Assembly (NCBI GenBank): GCA_016712315.1
Contig: JADJRG010000022.1
Coordinates: 186,001 to 250,000, forward strand
Direction: 5' to 3'
Length of the DNA stretch: 64,000 nt
Origin: Nannocystis sp.
GTDB taxonomy: Bacteria; Myxococcota_A; Polyangia; Nannocystales; Nannocystaceae
This document shows positions 32,501 to 40,828 of the stretch, in pieces. The position numbers were made by a program, and so were the translations under genes. Each line of letters begins with the position of its first letter. Within the stretch, counting starts at the first letter, position 1. A model generated the notes under the pieces. It did no database searches. It saw only the letters and a program-made list of their open reading frames with translations, and had not been told where the DNA came from.

Positions 32501-32691
32501 GCGTCGCTCACCGCCTCGACCCCCTCATAGATCCGGCCCGCCGGCCCGTGCTCCGCACGTACGATCGGATTCACGAGCGCCGACACCAACCCTACGAGCG
32601 CACACCACCCCGGCGCCGCCAATCGAGCGCGCCCAATCGCCCGTAGGCTGCCTCGCCCCGTTGTCGCCGTCCAGCTCAAGCAGTTCGCCAC
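29599..32691 (-). CDS. Secreted degenerate M1-peptidase-like protein with C-terminal outer-membrane barrel
   Basis: A 1030-residue protein. The N-terminus is arginine-rich then hydrophobic (APGWCALVGLVSALVNPIVRA), a probable signal peptide. The middle part (~330-640) has the outline of an M1-type aminopeptidase: THGFFAGRHAASVDLWLQGALAMALLEV aligns with the HQWFGN...DLWLNEGFATYLE region, and LGWFFEQWLGPYPRVNYRV with the conserved FFxQW segment. The zinc-binding HExxH is absent, so peptidase activity is doubtful. The C-terminal ~330 residues alternate as beta strands (FVFLEASLRRDLRATSHFQLY, LVHLAWLRGLGGALFGG) and end VTFNITFLQPF with the terminal Phe of outer-membrane barrels. It is divergent from the cysteine-rich lipoprotein gene. 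The peptidase relationship is an inference. Confidence 0.6.
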   Translation of the reverse strand: MANCLSWTATTGRGSLRAIGRARLAAPGWCALVGLVSALVNPIVRAEHGPAGRIYEGVEAVSDAPAALAPPPAPAAGARAPVSSVGRSIVDAVAVRLMIYRGGERLADGTRAPAQGGVVEAEAVYELREAAREGELLRLLNFAEGLVEEPVWLDTLTLSTYIAGPFQAGRLDVLSSEGAASITRVGARRDLAVRLAPGARELRIRYRVRVPRRYWPFGCAQRRCSLSGAIAPLPAEAVTDGRASAGERWAIAPARWRVESARFAAAPTWESGREPSAAEAAAIGRDEIVVAEDPLDPRGLASYPSVFWGPRWRRTTREYRGVRVEVLHMFRRPGDQYPDERRLQLYRDVAGQVISAMGGVIDVAAASGVEAAPGSRLLVVQGPLRSILAEAHPTAVLVSDQLLQVLPSERLFEFHGEVVARAGLDTITHGFFAGRHAASVDLWLQGALAMALLEVWRVVRAHRDDFAADILGRFTFVPAVDNFLYAGQAEFAQAYFRGGEDVTPLRNHPWYFANDAPTGRRIHEKLRDLLAPEQLAALYRRIVSDPGGDPIAAAEGAYGRRLGWFFEQWLGPYPRVNYRVGAVESAPVSGGWRHRITIVREGEVGVIEPVQVLAEERGGGAHYLVWSGELGDHEGDQARLADEPVSGEHVFELTTARPLRAVTIDPRSRLYESSRPPRENVDPLFDNRAPPGGRFLYNGFGLDIAASELATAVTPAARLGALSGFVFLEASLRRDLRATSHFQLYRGRETTAGLGAGVNLWFGPKVNRKRRRDRLRLFANVESLTARGLDPRGGLRASQLVAWIHDTRGFSLWPDRGRRLSLALSASQVLRIDGGPTDQRYGVTIEGGWIELWPLAHRHVFATRLEGAVMIPVASEPEFRGLLRGGGIADLGAYGGDEIFGRAMVTAQAEYRHTFYDDLHLNLVHLAWLRGLGGALFGGVTTVSGCDDYSGLFGAQSYYGQVGYGLMGYLRLIGVTPQLVRLDVAAPLVRRRTVCLGKVLPDYLAEVQGIEDAAVLLPPVTFNITFLQPF

Positions 32692-32757
32692 GGCGAGTGT
32701 GCCGCAGCTCGGCTGCTCCCGCCTAGGGCCGCCCTGACAGGCGCGTCACACGCTCAC

Positions 32758-32787
32758 TTGCCCGGCGCACATCGCCCTGCCTATAGT
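32758..32787 (+). promoter_or_regulatory. Predicted promoter of the cysteine-rich lipoprotein gene
   Basis: TTGCCC (32758-32763), 18-base spacer, TATAGT (32782-32787). The predicted start point lies about 48 bases upstream of the ATG at 32842, which has its own AAGGA Shine-Dalgarno sequence. It is in the divergent region between two surface-protein genes. Confidence 0.55.
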
Positions 32788-32841
32788 TGTTCGATCGAGC
32801 GGCCCCAGGCGTCGCTGCCCATAAAGCCCGTAAGGATCCCC

Positions 32842-34284
32842 ATGTATAGCTTCAGCAAGGCCCTCCGCGCCACGATCATCCCAAGGCTCCCGCAGTGGAT
32901 CGCCGGTCTCGCGCTCGGAGCGTCCGTGGCGGTCGCCTGCGGCCGCACGGACGCGACCCCTTGCTCGAGCAACTCCGACTGCGTCGAGGGCGCGGTGTGC
33001 ATCAACGGCGCCTGCTCGGCCGAGTCCGAGTGCCAGAGCGACAGCGAATGCGCCGACGATCAACGCTGCCTCAACTACCAGTGCGTCCCTAGCGACGCCT
33101 GCGACGACGACATCGCATGTCCCCAGGGACAGATCTGTCAGATCCCCCCAGGCCAGGACCTGGGCACCTGCACGGTCGATCCCGACCCCATGTGCAGCAG
33201 CGACGCCGACTGCGGTCCAGGTCAGTGGTGCGAGGGCGGCGTGTGCTACGGCGAGAGCTACGACGACAGCTACGACGACAGCTACGACGACAGCTACGAC
33301 AGCTACGACGAGAGCAGCTACGAGGAGTGCTACGAGGACTGGCAGTGCCCGGACGGCTACGCCTGCGTCGACTACTTCTGCGTGCCGGGCGCCCTCTGCA
33401 CGGACGACTGGGAGTGCGCGGACGGCTACGCCTGCATCAACAACGAGTGTCAGCCCGGCTGCAAGGCCGACTGGGAGTGCGACTTCGGCCAGATCTGCGT
33501 CGCCGGCCTCTGCGAGTCGACCCCGCCGGAGTGCGTCAGCGACCTCGACTGCGCGCCCGGCCAGGTCTGTGAGGGGGGGATCTGCTACAGCATCCCCGAG
33601 TGCGTCAACGACACCGACTGCCTCCCCGGTGAGATCTGCGAGGGCGGCGTCTGCCAGCAGATCGGCTGCGTCAGCGACCTCGACTGCCTCCCCGGCGAGC
33701 TCTGCCTCGCCGGCCAGTGCATCCCCGCGCCGATGTGCATGATCGACGAGGAGTGCCCGCCCGACCTGATCTGCCAGGGAGGGACCTGCGTCCCGCCGCC
33801 GCAGTGTGTCGCTGACACGGACTGTCCTATGGGACAGGTCTGTCAAGCCGGCCTCTGCGTCGATCAGGTCGAGTGCTTCGGCGACGATCAGTGCCAGCCG
33901 GGTCAGATCTGCCAAGACGGGGCCTGCGTCCCGCAGCCCGAGTGCGTCCAGAACGCCGAGTGCGGGGCTGGCTTCATCTGCCTCGACGGCAGCTGCTTCT
34001 TCGCCGGCCAGTGCTTCAACGACTCCAACTGCGGCTTCGGCCAGACCTGCGTCGGCGGCGTCTGCGAGGGCCCGCCGCAGTGCACCTTGGACATCGAGTG
34101 CGCTCCTGGTGAGGTGTGCAGCGGCGGCAACTGCGTCGTCCCGCAGACCTGCCAGTTCAACGCCGAGTGCGGCGAAGGCTACCTCTGCGTCGGCGGCCAG
34201 TGCACCGGCGGCGTCCAGTGCATCGACAACGCCACCTGCCCGCCCGGCAAGGCCTGCTTCGGCGGCTCGTGCGTCGCCCCCTGA
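32842..34284 (+). CDS. Cysteine-rich lipoprotein with 18 tandem C-x5-C-x5-C-x4-C modules
   Basis: A 480-residue secreted protein from the ATG at 32842 (AAGGA SD). The signal peptide ends in a lipobox, ASVAVAC (Cys33). Almost the entire mature protein is a chain of 18 modules with the spacing C-x5-C-x5-C-x4-C and consensus CxxDxxCxxGxxCxxGxC; module 3 has an insertion before its last cysteine. Between modules 4 and 5 lies an acidic, tyrosine-rich SYDD repeat (about residues 138-160). Each module should hold two disulphides, making a rigid rod projecting from the membrane. Such modules occur widely in myxobacterial surface proteins, of unknown function. A barrel/OmpA-domain gene follows on the same strand about 118 bp downstream. 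Confidence 0.85.
   Translation: MYSFSKALRATIIPRLPQWIAGLALGASVAVACGRTDATPCSSNSDCVEGAVCINGACSAESECQSDSECADDQRCLNYQCVPSDACDDDIACPQGQICQIPPGQDLGTCTVDPDPMCSSDADCGPGQWCEGGVCYGESYDDSYDDSYDDSYDSYDESSYEECYEDWQCPDGYACVDYFCVPGALCTDDWECADGYACINNECQPGCKADWECDFGQICVAGLCESTPPECVSDLDCAPGQVCEGGICYSIPECVNDTDCLPGEICEGGVCQQIGCVSDLDCLPGELCLAGQCIPAPMCMIDEECPPDLICQGGTCVPPPQCVADTDCPMGQVCQAGLCVDQVECFGDDQCQPGQICQDGACVPQPECVQNAECGAGFICLDGSCFFAGQCFNDSNCGFGQTCVGGVCEGPPQCTLDIECAPGEVCSGGNCVVPQTCQFNAECGEGYLCVGGQCTGGVQCIDNATCPPGKACFGGSCVAP
33256..33312 (+). repeat. 12-bp coding tandem repeat (SYDD)
   Basis: Three exact copies of AGCTACGACGAC, then a 9-base partial copy (AGCTACGAC) and one copy with a single change. It encodes Ser-Tyr-Asp-Asp repeats linking two cysteine modules. 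Exact neighbouring copies indicate recent duplication. Confidence 0.9.
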
Positions 34285-34401
34285 CGCCCGCGTCGGCCGC
34301 TCCGCAGCCGCCCACGCTCGCGCGCCAACGCCCTCTCCGGCCGGCGGATCCGCGGCCACCGTTTGACAGGCAGGTCATATTCAGTGGACGCTCCCATCAC
34401 C

Positions 34402-36627
34402 ATGTCTCGCTCGCCGCTCGGCCTCGTGGTCGTGGGTATCGCCCTCTCTGTCCCCTCGGCCGCCTCCGCGGGGCCACCGAGCCTACCCAGCGAGGACCGG
34501 AGCGGCGCCGTAGGCGCACCTGGTGAGGTCGAGGACCCAGGCGGCGTCCCGCCGACCGACAGCGGGGCCGCCTCCGCGGAGGTCAACGCCTCCGCCGCCG
34601 TGAGCGTCCCCCGACCGAGCGCGACGCTCGACCTCGGCGACCCCGCCGTCGATCCCGCGCCGGCCACGGGTGAGAAGCCCGGCCGGAGCGACAAGCGCGG
34701 CAACAAGCCCGCGGCCGACGCCTCCACCAGCGACGATCCCGCGATGATCGGCGGCCGCCGCGAGCCCGCGATCAACACCGTCCGCGGCGGCCTCGGCCTC
34801 TTCGGCACCAGCCTCGCCGACGTCGGCGGCCGCCACAGCGTCCGCTTCGGCCTGCACACCGATCTCTTCCGCCGGAGCGGCTTCATCTATGACTCTGCGC
34901 GCTTCGGGACCGACACGAATTCGCGCTTCCGCGGCACGGTCAACATCGGCTACAGCCCCTTCCGTTGGGGTGAGATCTACATGTCGATCGCCAGCCAGGC
35001 GAACCGCAGCGAGCGCGAGCAGCCTGGCCGCCAGGATCCGATCACCACCTTCGCGCTCGGCGACATCGACCTCGGGATCAAGGGCGCCCACCGATTCTAC
35101 CGCGGCGGCGCGATCGGCCTCGGCGGCCAGCTCGGCCTCGGCCTGCTCTCTGGGGCGCGGCGCTTCTCGAGCGAGCGCGTCAACTTCAACATCGACGCGC
35201 TCTTCACCCTCGACGCCCGGTACCTCACCAGCCGCCGCTTCCCCTTCCGCTTCACCACCAACATCGGCTGGATCCTCGACAACTCGCTCAAGCTGGTCGA
35301 CTGGGGCGCGATCGCCGACACCACCAGCCGCGAGGTGCACCGCTTCGCCCTCGGCGTCAACCACAGCCGCGTGCGAATGCGCTACGGCGTCGACTTCCCG
35401 ATCCGCCTCGGCAAGGATCGGCGCTTCGGCCTCGACCCGATCGCCGAGCTCGCGTGGGACGTCTCGACCCGCGGCCAGGACACCCTCTTCAGCCAGCCGG
35501 ACGCGGTCCCCTCGCCGCTCCCGCGCTCGAGCCTGTGGGCCACCCTCGGCCTGCGCGCCAACGTCATCTCTGGCCTCCACCTCGACCTCGCGCTCGACAT
35601 CGGCATGATCTCCCCGAACTTCGAGTTCGGACCGCCCGTACCGCCCTGGCAGCTCCTCTTCGGCCTCGGCTGGGCCTTTGATCCGCTCCCTGTGATCCGC
35701 GAGGTCCCTGCGCCGGTGAGCGAGGCGCCGCCGCCGCCGCCCGCGCTCGACGGCCGGATCGTCGGCGCCGTCGTCGACGAGTCCGGCGCCCCGATCGGCG
35801 GCGTCAAGATCAGCTTCCCCGGCGTCACCAGCACCGCGATCGTCGCCGACGCTGCTGGCTCTTTCACCAGCTTCCGCTTCCCCGAAGGACAGGTACAAGT
35901 CGTCCTCGAGGCCCCCAACGGCGCCCGCGCCCAGGCCCTCGCCGATCTGCGGGCCGGCGAAGACGTCGCCCTAACCTTCACGATCGAAGGCGGCCTCGTC
36001 GCCCCCAGCGGCGTGCTCGACGGCGCCTTCGTCGACGATGGGGGCGCGCCCGTCCAGGCCACCCTCCAGATCACCGGCCAGGGCATCGACGAGCCCTTCA
36101 CCTCGACCCCTGAAGGGTTGATCCGCGTCGAGCTGCCCGCGGGCGACTACAGCGGCGCCTTACGGGCCGACGGCTACGAGCCCAAGAGCGTCCGCTTCAC
36201 CATCACCAGCGGCCAGGAGATGATCCCCTTGCGGGTCGTGCTCACGCGCGACGTCCCGATCGCGACCCCGGGCGTCTCCGGTAACGAGCGCGGGATCCGC
36301 CTCAAGCGGGCGATCGCCTTCAAGGGCGACGAGCTCAGCGACAAGAGCCTGCCGATCCTCGACGAGCTCGCCGCCTTCCTCAAGGGACACCCCGAGTTCC
36401 AAGAGATCGAGATCGGCGCGCACACCGACGACAGCGGCAACCCCGGCAAGCGCACCCAGGATCGCGCCGACGCGGTCCGCACCTACCTGCTCAGCAAGGG
36501 CGTCAGCCCCGATCGCGTGAGCGCCAAGGGCTACGGCGACCGCAGCCCCGTCGCCGTGAACCTCACCGCCTCGGGCCGCGCTAAGAACAACCGCGTCGTC
36601 CTCAAGGTCGTCCGCTACGCCAAGTGA
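34402..36627 (+). CDS. Outer-membrane protein: barrel-like domain, carboxypeptidase-regulatory-like repeats, OmpA peptidoglycan-binding domain
   Basis: About 741 residues from the ATG at 34402, which begins a good signal peptide (PLGLVVVGIALSVPSAASA); a TTG 13 codons upstream would disrupt it. A disordered acidic stretch (~25-115) leads into strand-like segments (RFRGTVNIGYSPFRWGEIYMSIASQ, GLGGQLGLGLLSG, LHLDLALDIGMI) suggestive of a barrel. Two beta-sandwich repeats follow (GRIVGAVVDESGAPIGGVKISFPG; GVLDGAFVDDGGAPVQATLQITG), of the carboxypeptidase-regulatory/PEGA type. The C-terminal ~115 residues are an OmpA domain: IEIGAHTDDSGNPGKRTQDRADAVRTYLLSKGVSPDRVSAKGYGDRSPV. The protein would tie the outer membrane to peptidoglycan. 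It may act with the cysteine-rich lipoprotein upstream. Confidence 0.85.
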   Translation: MSRSPLGLVVVGIALSVPSAASAGPPSLPSEDRSGAVGAPGEVEDPGGVPPTDSGAASAEVNASAAVSVPRPSATLDLGDPAVDPAPATGEKPGRSDKRGNKPAADASTSDDPAMIGGRREPAINTVRGGLGLFGTSLADVGGRHSVRFGLHTDLFRRSGFIYDSARFGTDTNSRFRGTVNIGYSPFRWGEIYMSIASQANRSEREQPGRQDPITTFALGDIDLGIKGAHRFYRGGAIGLGGQLGLGLLSGARRFSSERVNFNIDALFTLDARYLTSRRFPFRFTTNIGWILDNSLKLVDWGAIADTTSREVHRFALGVNHSRVRMRYGVDFPIRLGKDRRFGLDPIAELAWDVSTRGQDTLFSQPDAVPSPLPRSSLWATLGLRANVISGLHLDLALDIGMISPNFEFGPPVPPWQLLFGLGWAFDPLPVIREVPAPVSEAPPPPPALDGRIVGAVVDESGAPIGGVKISFPGVTSTAIVADAAGSFTSFRFPEGQVQVVLEAPNGARAQALADLRAGEDVALTFTIEGGLVAPSGVLDGAFVDDGGAPVQATLQITGQGIDEPFTSTPEGLIRVELPAGDYSGALRADGYEPKSVRFTITSGQEMIPLRVVLTRDVPIATPGVSGNERGIRLKRAIAFKGDELSDKSLPILDELAAFLKGHPEFQEIEIGAHTDDSGNPGKRTQDRADAVRTYLLSKGVSPDRVSAKGYGDRSPVAVNLTASGRAKNNRVVLKVVRYAK

Positions 36628-36675
36628 CCGCGCCCTGGCGGCCCGCGGCGGACATACGCACCGCAAACTGGCCGC

Positions 36676-37443
36676 TCAAGGGCCGCCGTACGCGTCACTG
36701 AACTCGGCGATCGTCGACATCAGGTGCCGTGACACATCGACGCCTTCTTTGCTCATCTCACGGAGCGCGCGCTCGTAGTCCTCGAGGCCCGTACCTGGGA
36801 TCCGAGTGATCCGATCGAGCGCCCCGCGCAGCGCCGCGATGATGTCGTCGGACATCAACCAACCGTGGGCCGCGTGCAAGCGAAACACCCGATCCAGCCA
36901 CACCCCCGACGCTGACTTCGCCGCCAGCGCGATCAGGCAGTTGATCGCCGACTTCGCCGTCGGGTGATCCCCCGCGACGTTCGCCCCCATGAGCTGATTG
37001 GTCAGCGCCAGCGCGTAGCGCTCCGCCTCCTTGATCTTGCCCATATTGAGGCTCTTCTGGACGAGCTGGCTGATCAACTGCGGGAACTGGGTGTCCTCGT
37101 GCGGGCCGATGGTCTTACGCAGGCTGTCCATCGGATCTTCGGCGTTCGTCGCCCCTGCGTCGCTGATGATCGCGATCACCTCCCGACCGATCCGCACGTT
37201 GTCTCCGTGCTGCAGCTCGACCTTCACCCGCGGGCCCAGGCGCTTGCTGTTCATGTACGTGCCGTTACTGCTGTCCAAGTCCTCGACGCTGACCACGTCA
37301 TCCGTGACGTGGAGGCGCGCGTGATATCGAGACGTGAGGTCGTCATCGAGGATCAGCCAGCAGTCGCTCATACGACCGACGAGGTGAGTGCCAGGCGGAA
37401 GGGCGAGCGTCCGACCGCCGAACTTGATCTTGAACTGCGTCAC
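36676..37443 (-). CDS. FHA-domain protein
   Basis: About 255 residues from the GTG at 37443 (VTQFKIKFGGRTLALPPG); the ATG at 37467 would add eight residues. The N-terminal FHA domain has the conserved GRMSDCWLILDDDLTSRYHARL and VEDLDSSNGTYMNSKRL phosphothreonine-binding segments. The C-terminal ~140 residues are helical with no family I recognise (LVQKSLNMGKIKEAERYALALTNQLMG, TPR-like in feel). FHA domains read Ser/Thr kinase output, so this may be a target or adaptor for a kinase such as the one at 26637. A TATCGT box 9 bases before the GTG suggests its own promoter. Confidence 0.85.
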   Translation of the reverse strand: MTQFKIKFGGRTLALPPGTHLVGRMSDCWLILDDDLTSRYHARLHVTDDVVSVEDLDSSNGTYMNSKRLGPRVKVELQHGDNVRIGREVIAIISDAGATNAEDPMDSLRKTIGPHEDTQFPQLISQLVQKSLNMGKIKEAERYALALTNQLMGANVAGDHPTAKSAINCLIALAAKSASGVWLDRVFRLHAAHGWLMSDDIIAALRGALDRITRIPGTGLEDYERALREMSKEGVDVSRHLMSTIAEFSDAYGGP

Positions 37444-37567
37444 CGCCCGGAGACGATACCCCAACATCTAGAGCGCCAACAGGGGCCGGTACATGGCAAG
37501 CCGAGCCTCCACGGGCGCGAACGCGTACGACAGCCGCGCAGACATTTTCGCGCCCTCGCGGCGGCCC

Positions 37568-40500
37568 TCAGCGAACGATGAAGCTCTCGTCGGCGATCAC
37601 GCTGGGGCTGAGCAAGACCCGCATCACCTGCCCCCGGATCCCTTGAGCACCGCCGCGGCCGCTCGCGTCGACCACGTACACGATGCCGGTCTCAGGCGCG
37701 TTGACCACCCGCGTCGGTCCCGCCAGCGGCACAGAGCCGAGCAGCACCCCCTCGTTATAGGGGTTGTAACCAGCGAGCGTGGTGAAGCCCAACGTGTACG
37801 AGCGCGGGATCCTCGACCGCTGGAACGCCACCGAGGCGGCGGACCACCGCCCTCCCGTCACGCCTGGGATATCCCGGGCGAGGTCGATCGGGCTCGTGAG
37901 ATCGAGGACCAGGCTGAACATCGGGTTCGAGTAGCGGACCGCGGGGATCGGCTCGTCGGCGAAGAGCAGCCGGTGGAAGAGCCGCTCAGGGCTCGCGGCG
38001 CTGAGCTGCGCCGGGCGCGGCGCGTTGATCAAGCAGGGGTTCGGCGAGTCGATCGTGATCGTCCCTCCGCCTGGGCACGAGGGCAGCCCTAACTGCCCCT
38101 CCGCGTCGACATCGAGCCTGATCCGGCTGGTCAGCAGCGTCGAGATCGACGGGTCCTCATAACAACGCCCGTCCGCGTCAGCGCGCACGCGCTCGTTCAA
38201 GAACGAGTACACACCTGGCCCATTGACCACAAACGAGTTACGCGCGAGCACAGAGTAGCGGACCAGCTCGGAGAAGCAGCGCGGCCCTGGCAGCCGGCGC
38301 AGCGCGCAGTCCTCGGTCGCCTCATCACAAGCGCGCCGACAGCGGCCGTCGTAGCAGTACGGGAACGACAGTTGGCAGCGCTTCGTCTCCGGATCACAGG
38401 CGCTCGGAGCGCCCTCGCGATCACGCGGGCAATCGAGCGAGCTCTCGCAGGCGTCACCCTCCTCAGCGACCCCCTCGCAGTCCTCATGCACCTCGCAGCC
38501 GCCGTCGGGCTGCGTCTCCGCGCAGACCAATCGGCCGATCTCCTCGGACCCGACCGCGGCTCCGTCGATCTCCTCCTCCCACAGCACTGAAGTACGGGGC
38601 ACGTCGAGCGCCTGCAGCTCCAGCTCGGTCTGCGAGGCCTTCGTGATCAAGAACTCGCGCTGCGGCGCGCCGCAGGGGTCGTGGATGAAGTGGCGACAAG
38701 CGTCCGCGAGCGCTGGATCGTCCTGAAACCGCCCCTCAGAGACGCAGATCCCTGAATTTTGGGGGGCGCTCGAGCTCTCCTTCAGGCACACCTGACCGAG
38801 CCCGCAGTCGCTGTCCGCGGAGCAGCCGAACAGAAAGAGCTTATCGCCCGCGAGCACCCCGTCGTCGCAGAAGTCGGCCGCCGAGTCGACCAGCTTGCTG
38901 CCGCCGAGGCAGCTCGCCTCGTAGTTCCCTGGGCTCGCGCACGAGAGCTGCCCCGTCGAGCCGTCCGCGCCGGGGATCTCCCCCTCCCAGCGCAGCCGCC
39001 AATCGCCGCTACGCCACTCGCGATAGTCCCGCGGCAGCACCCGCGGGACCGCGTTCTTGTAGAGCGCCACCACCTCCGCGTCGCCCAAGTTCGGGTTCGC
39101 GAAGCCGTCCTCGTTGGCCACGCTGAGCGTCGTATACGCGAGATCGACCTGTCGCAGCGTCGGCGCCAGCACCTTCAACGCGTCGCCCCCCGAAGCTGCC
39201 CCAGGGACCAGGCGATTCGGCACCTGGTCTTGAACGCGCGGGATCCCCCGCGAATCACCGCCCGTCGGGTTCACGCTGGGCCACAGCATGTGCGGCAGCA
39301 CCCGCAGGTCGGTCATCAGCTCCAGCGGATCGAGCGTGATCGGCGAGCGCGCGCCGCCCTTGAATTGGCCGAAGGTCGAGAACACGACCCGCCCGAAATT
39401 CGTGACCCCGATCCCCACCACCCCGTTCGCCGTGAACGGCGAAGTCCCGAAGTCCCCGCCCGCGTCGAGCGCCACCTCTTGAAAGGTCCAGTCGGTGATC
39501 ATCGCCCCCTGCGGCGCGCGGATCCCCGGCCCCTCCGCGAACGGCCGCCGCCCTGAGCCCAGCTCATCGACCGGGTTACACACGACCTCGATCGGCGCCG
39601 TCGGATCGCCCTGCGAATCGCACTCCGCCCCGATCTCGGTGCGCGAGGCCGAGAGCTCCCGTCGGATCACCCGCGTCGATCCATCCCCCGCGATCACATA
39701 GACGAACTGCGACGCGACGTTCCCCTGCCCGTCGAGATCCAAGAACATCGCCGGGGTCGGCCGGATCCCTTGGATCCCGCGCGCGCCGGCGAGGCGCAGC
39801 GACAGCGCCTCCTCGGCGAACACCCCGTCGACCAGCGGCACCTCGAAGAGCTGATCGGAGCCTGATCCGCCGACGAAGAGCGTCGAGTCCTCGATCCACT
39901 GCTCCGCCGGCGAGGCCAGCAGCGGATCCACCGGGCGCCGCACCAGCGCCATCGCCAGCGGGAACGCGCCCTCAGGATCGCCCTCGATCTCCGGCACCTC
40001 AGCGCCCGCGAACTGCTCTGGACACTCGATCGGGCACTCCGGATCGCTGCCCGCGTCGACGACCTCGATCTCGCCGCTCACCGGGTCGCGGACGAACTGC
40101 CGGCTCTGCAGCAGCCTGCCGGTCAGCAGATCAAGCTCCGCCAGCAGGTGGCACGCCGGGAACGTCACATACACGCTCGCTGACTTGCCGCGCCAACACA
40201 GCCCCTGCGTCAGCTCATCGAGGTCATCCGGCGGATCGCTGCGCCCGACCCCGACGCTCTGCATCAGCTCCGGCGGCGCCGCGATCACCTGGCCTGGGCG
40301 CGACGCCAGCGGCTCGCCGTTCGGGCGACGTGGCACCACCCGCGCCACCAGCGAGCTCGCCGGCGAGGCGACCTCGATCTCCACCGCCGTCGCCGCCAGC
40401 GCGGGCGCGTCGAGCACGCTGAGATCGCAGCTCCCGACGTTGGCGACGATCGCCGAGCAGCCGTCCGTCGTCGAGGTGATGCTCGAGGGCAACGACCCCA

Positions 40501-40828
40501 CCGGCACGAACTGATACCCGGGCGCGTCGATGTCCATATCGACCAGCTCGCCGCCGCACTTACGGAAGAGCGCGACCTCGTTGCGCTCCGAGTTGGTGAT
40601 GAAGCCGATGAGCTGCTGCGCCCCGTCGGCCGCGCAGTTCGAGACGGACCCGCGGCACTGCTCCAGCGAGCTCGGCGTCACGCTCTCGCCGTCGTTAAAC
40701 ACGCAATGGAGCGTCAGGTCCGTAGGGCGATCCAGGACGCGGTTCGGGATCAGCACCGTGTTGCGGTTCTGGCAGCCGGTCAGGAGCACGAGCGCCCACC
40801 CGGCGACATGGAGGCGACGACCGATCAT
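37568..40828 (-). CDS. Very large lipoprotein of unknown function
   Basis: A 1086-residue secreted protein; the frame is open upstream but the gene begins at the ATG at 40828, which starts a lipoprotein signal (LHVAGWALVLLTGC, Cys19) and overlaps the stop of the upstream gene by four bases. The sequence is rich in beta-propeller-like segments (QQLIGFITNSERNEVALFRKCGGELV; TGIVYVVDASGRGGAQGIRGQVMRV). It has a cysteine-rich centre (GCSADSDCGLGQVCLKE, CESSLDCPRDREGAPSACD, FPYCYDGRCRRACDE) similar to the modules of the cysteine-rich lipoprotein at 32842. It probably sits on the cell surface or in the periplasm together with the beta-propeller lipoprotein encoded just upstream. Confidence 0.75.
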   Translation of the reverse strand: MIGRRLHVAGWALVLLTGCQNRNTVLIPNRVLDRPTDLTLHCVFNDGESVTPSSLEQCRGSVSNCAADGAQQLIGFITNSERNEVALFRKCGGELVDMDIDAPGYQFVPVGSLPSSITSTTDGCSAIVANVGSCDLSVLDAPALAATAVEIEVASPASSLVARVVPRRPNGEPLASRPGQVIAAPPELMQSVGVGRSDPPDDLDELTQGLCWRGKSASVYVTFPACHLLAELDLLTGRLLQSRQFVRDPVSGEIEVVDAGSDPECPIECPEQFAGAEVPEIEGDPEGAFPLAMALVRRPVDPLLASPAEQWIEDSTLFVGGSGSDQLFEVPLVDGVFAEEALSLRLAGARGIQGIRPTPAMFLDLDGQGNVASQFVYVIAGDGSTRVIRRELSASRTEIGAECDSQGDPTAPIEVVCNPVDELGSGRRPFAEGPGIRAPQGAMITDWTFQEVALDAGGDFGTSPFTANGVVGIGVTNFGRVVFSTFGQFKGGARSPITLDPLELMTDLRVLPHMLWPSVNPTGGDSRGIPRVQDQVPNRLVPGAASGGDALKVLAPTLRQVDLAYTTLSVANEDGFANPNLGDAEVVALYKNAVPRVLPRDYREWRSGDWRLRWEGEIPGADGSTGQLSCASPGNYEASCLGGSKLVDSAADFCDDGVLAGDKLFLFGCSADSDCGLGQVCLKESSSAPQNSGICVSEGRFQDDPALADACRHFIHDPCGAPQREFLITKASQTELELQALDVPRTSVLWEEEIDGAAVGSEEIGRLVCAETQPDGGCEVHEDCEGVAEEGDACESSLDCPRDREGAPSACDPETKRCQLSFPYCYDGRCRRACDEATEDCALRRLPGPRCFSELVRYSVLARNSFVVNGPGVYSFLNERVRADADGRCYEDPSISTLLTSRIRLDVDAEGQLGLPSCPGGGTITIDSPNPCLINAPRPAQLSAASPERLFHRLLFADEPIPAVRYSNPMFSLVLDLTSPIDLARDIPGVTGGRWSAASVAFQRSRIPRSYTLGFTTLAGYNPYNEGVLLGSVPLAGPTRVVNAPETGIVYVVDASGRGGAQGIRGQVMRVLLSPSVIADESFIVR

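Noticed and set aside
34363..34368. A perfect TTGACA before the OmpA-domain gene as a -35 box
   Set aside because: No TANNNT box lies 16-18 bases downstream, so I could not support a promoter.
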